Origin: Flavobacteriaceae bacterium | Lineage (GTDB): Bacteria > Bacteroidota > Bacteroidia > Flavobacteriales > Flavobacteriaceae | Direction: 5' to 3' | NCBI GenBank assembly: GCA_947458575.1 | Contig: CANHBE010000115.1 | Coordinates: forward strand, 1-7,963 | DNA: 7,963 bases | Shown here: one piece after another, positions 6,149 through 7,963 of the stretch | Numbering within the stretch: the stretch's first letter is position 1 | Layout of the letters: the number at the start of each line of letters is the position of its first letter | Program-made: the position numbers and the translations under genes | The notes under the pieces: model-generated | What the model was told of the DNA's origin: nothing | The model's database searches: none | What the model saw: only the letters and a program-made list of their open reading frames with translations

Positions 6149-6631
6149 CTACAAGAAGTTTTTGTCGAAACTTAATGGGAGTAAATTTGTTAGAGAATCT
6201 GACTTGTAAATAGCTCCAACTTCACCCATAAAAAAGATTTCAATTGGTGTTTCTTGCTTGAATTCATACTCAGCAATAGACTGTCTGCAAGCGCCACAAG
6301 GCGGAATAGGTGCAGTGGTTTGATTGGTGTCGGAAGCCGCTGTAATTGCCATCTTAATAATTTTTGCATCAGGAAAAATAGCTCCTGCTTGGAAAATTGC
6401 CACACGCTCCGCGCACAATCCCGAGGGATAAGCAGCATTTTCCTGATTTGAACCTAATACTATTTTCCCATTATCAAGTAATAAAGCTGCACCAACTCTA
6501 AATTTAGAATAAGGTGCATATGCATTCTTTCTGACGGCAATCGCTTGTTGCATCAATGCAGAGGCATATTCAGGCAATTCATCAAGATTTTCGTAGACGG
6601 TCAAATGAGAAGATATTGTGATAGTTTTCAT
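6149..6631 (-). CDS. cdd: Cytidine deaminase
   Basis: This 160-residue cytosolic enzyme converts cytidine and deoxycytidine to uridine and deoxyuridine in pyrimidine salvage. The zinc site is complete: CAE (Cys73, catalytic Glu75) and PCGAC (Cys112, Cys115). NQEN (62-65) fits the ribose-binding part, and YSKFRVGAA (41-49) is a standard block of the family. The size fits the homotetrameric type with a slightly long N terminus (about 25 residues). A larger nucleotide (dCMP) deaminase or a tRNA adenosine deaminase is unlikely given these motifs. It sits between porV and pdhA, separated from porV by a strong terminator and from pdhA by 134 bases with a promoter-like motif. It may be transcribed alone or by read-through. 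The start at 6631 is the first ATG, and no strong ribosome-binding site is seen. Confidence 0.93.
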   Translation of the reverse strand: MKTITISSHLTVYENLDELPEYASALMQQAIAVRKNAYAPYSKFRVGAALLLDNGKIVLGSNQENAAYPSGLCAERVAIFQAGAIFPDAKIIKMAITAASDTNQTTAPIPPCGACRQSIAEYEFKQETPIEIFFMGEVGAIYKSDSLTNLLPLSFDKNFL

Positions 6632-6639
6632 AAGATATG

Positions 6640-6683
6640 AGGGAAAAAAAATCCAAATTTCAAAGGGAAGAAATTTGGATTTT
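6640..6683 (-). terminator. Terminator after porV
   Basis: AAAATCCAAATTTC (6648-6661) and GAAATTTGGATTTT (6670-6683) form a perfect 14-bp stem with an 8-base loop. On the minus strand the stem runs into a run of T (about 8 counting the stem end) and then CCC. It lies about 20 bases after the porV stop and ends about 12 bases before the cdd start, so it should separate the two genes. No clear promoter for cdd is visible in the remaining spacer. The A-rich opposite flank is less suited to plus-strand termination. Confidence 0.85.
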
Positions 6684-6703
6684 AATATTTTAGGTTTTGT
6701 TTA

Positions 6704-7894
6704 CTAGAATTCATCGTATTTATCACCGAATGCGAAACTAAGAGAGAATCTCAAAGTATTTTCCAGTGGGTTTTGCACTTTAGAAGCAGAGAAAAGATAA
6801 GATACGTCTACTTTTACAATATTGTATTTAAAGCCTGCTCCAATTGAAAAGAATTTTCTTGCACCTTTATCAGGATTTTCGTGAAAGTAACCCAAACGCA
6901 ATGCAAATGAATCTTGATACGAGTACTCAGTTCCCACAGAGTAGGTAACCTCTCTAAGCTCTTCACTAAAACCGTCAGGCGCATCGCCAAACGACTTAAA
7001 TATTCCTTCTGTCCAACCAATTTGATCGTAATCTATGTTGGCTTGTGCTTCCGCGGCGCTTTGCTCATCAGGATCTATACCTCCGCTATTGTCAGCATCA
7101 ATAGGTTTGGGCTCAATTGGTGTCGGTACCATTAATTTATTAAGCTCCAATCCAACGCTCACTTTATTATAATCATCCAAAATAAAATCGAAACCAGCTC
7201 CAACCTTCAAATTGGCAGGAAGGAAATTTGAACCGGCATCGCCTTGAGACTTATCATAGTTTATCTTCGGACCCAGGTTTTGTAAATTAAAGCCCCATCT
7301 CAATTTTCCATTAAAGCTATTAAAAGCCATTTCTTCAGATTGGTGAAAACCTGATATGTCGAAAGCAAATGAATTTGCGGCTTCTGAACTTTGACCTGCT
7401 GTAGGAATTCTCAAATTGGACCGAATAAATCGACCGGCGACAGACATCGAAAAGTAGTCGCTCAGTTTCAAGGCATAAGACAAGTCGATGGCGTATTCTG
7501 CAGGTTTTACAACAACTGCTGGATCATCGATATTTTCTCGCAATTCGATCTCTCCCAAACTGAAGTAACGAACACTTGCAGCAAATGCACTTCGATCTTC
7601 AAACTTGTTGAAATAAGTTATTTGAGAGAGGGAAATATCGTTTACTAATTGTACTAAGTAAGGCGTATAACCTACTGAAAATCCTTGTTGGTCAGTTGAA
7701 AACGCGTATTTTGCTGGGTTCCATTGTTGTGAATACACATCTGCTGAAGTTGCCACTCCATTGTCAGCCATACCCGCTGCTCTGGCATCACCGGCAACTA
7801 ATAAGAAAGGGACGCCTGTTGTGATTACTCGTTCTTGGGCATTTACAAATTGTAAGGCAAATAGGCAGGCTAGGACTAGGATTTTGTTTTTCAT
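6704..7894 (-). CDS. porV: Type IX secretion outer-membrane protein PorV
   Basis: This 396-residue outer-membrane beta-barrel belongs to the PorV/LptO (PG27) family. It carries cargo with a type IX C-terminal signal to the PorU sortase and attachment complex. Residues 1-19 are a signal peptide with likely cleavage VNA|Q. The family opening is clear: VPFLLVAGDARAAGMAD (28-44), GVATSAD (46-52) and QQWNPAKYAF (56-65). Alternating strands follow to the C terminus, which ends in a strand-like LRFSLSFAF (381-389). The segment LNKLMVPTP...FGDAPDGF (251-309) is typical of the family, but here its loop holds DADNSGGIDPDE (266-277), a perfect EF-hand calcium-loop pattern. From memory, porU lies just upstream in flavobacteria; that would be beyond the right edge and cannot be seen here. 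It has its own promoter and terminator. Confidence 0.92.
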   Translation of the reverse strand: MKNKILVLACLFALQFVNAQERVITTGVPFLLVAGDARAAGMADNGVATSADVYSQQWNPAKYAFSTDQQGFSVGYTPYLVQLVNDISLSQITYFNKFEDRSAFAASVRYFSLGEIELRENIDDPAVVVKPAEYAIDLSYALKLSDYFSMSVAGRFIRSNLRIPTAGQSSEAANSFAFDISGFHQSEEMAFNSFNGKLRWGFNLQNLGPKINYDKSQGDAGSNFLPANLKVGAGFDFILDDYNKVSVGLELNKLMVPTPIEPKPIDADNSGGIDPDEQSAAEAQANIDYDQIGWTEGIFKSFGDAPDGFSEELREVTYSVGTEYSYQDSFALRLGYFHENPDKGARKFFSIGAGFKYNIVKVDVSYLFSASKVQNPLENTLRFSLSFAFGDKYDEF

Positions 7895-7915
7895 TCTTGA
7901 TTCTTAAAAAGTTTA

Positions 7916-7945
7916 CAAATATAGTATTTTATTAAAGGATAACAA
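7916..7945 (-). promoter_or_regulatory. Promoter of porV
   Basis: On the minus strand TTG (7945-7943) and TATATTTG (7923-7916) are separated by exactly 19 bases, an exact fit to the Bacteroidota promoter pattern. Transcription would start near 7909, leaving a leader of about 15 bases before the ATG at 7894. It is the best promoter match in the window and suggests porV can be expressed independently of whatever lies upstream. Confidence 0.6.
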
Positions 7946-7963
7946 GTTTCTCGTATTTTTCTG

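Overview
The window reads as chromosomal DNA of a Flavobacterium-like member of the Bacteroidota. Four things point there: AT-rich coding sequence, almost no Shine-Dalgarno sites, promoter-like motifs of the Bacteroidota type (TTG or TTTG, about 19 bases, TAnnTTTG), and the gene set (PorV of the type IX secretion system, a FISUMP-domain lipoprotein, an M1-family lipoprotein peptidase). The genus is an inference from style and remembered gene order, not from a marker gene.

Layout. Positions 1-345 hold no convincing gene. They contain a short array of related hairpin modules alternating with intrinsic terminators, one module carrying an extra pair of interleaved inverted repeats. A possible promoter near 371-402 precedes a plus-strand gene for a small FISUMP lipoprotein (490-1191). 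A GC-rich, highly structured element (about 1198-1326) lies between this gene and the convergent minus-strand genes. Everything after that is on the minus strand. In transcription order (right to left) it runs: porV (7894-6704), cdd (6631-6149), pdhA (6014-5016), pdhC (5009-3297) and an M1 aminopeptidase (3188-1341).

Transcription units. porV has a near-ideal promoter (7916-7945) and a perfect 14-bp terminator hairpin (6648-6683), so it looks largely separate from cdd. pdhA and pdhC are 6 bases apart and share a candidate promoter at 6092-6123. The pair ends at an 11-bp hairpin terminator (3220-3253) just in front of the M1 gene.

Function. pdhA and pdhC give the E1-alpha and E2 parts of the pyruvate dehydrogenase complex; E1-beta and E3 must be encoded elsewhere. 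cdd salvages cytidine. porV is an outer-membrane component of type IX secretion. The M1 enzyme and the FISUMP protein are predicted lipoproteins of the cell envelope.

The least ordinary content is non-coding or repeat-derived. It includes the hairpin/terminator array with its pseudoknot-like inverted repeats, the folded element at 1198-1326, and a short repeat (core CCTCGACTGCGCT) found both after pdhC and, as two tandem 24-bp copies, inside the pdhC reading frame, where it encodes part of an inter-domain linker. An EF-hand-type loop inside PorV is also notable. No defence system, insertion sequence with a transposase, CRISPR array or RNA gene of a known class was recognised.
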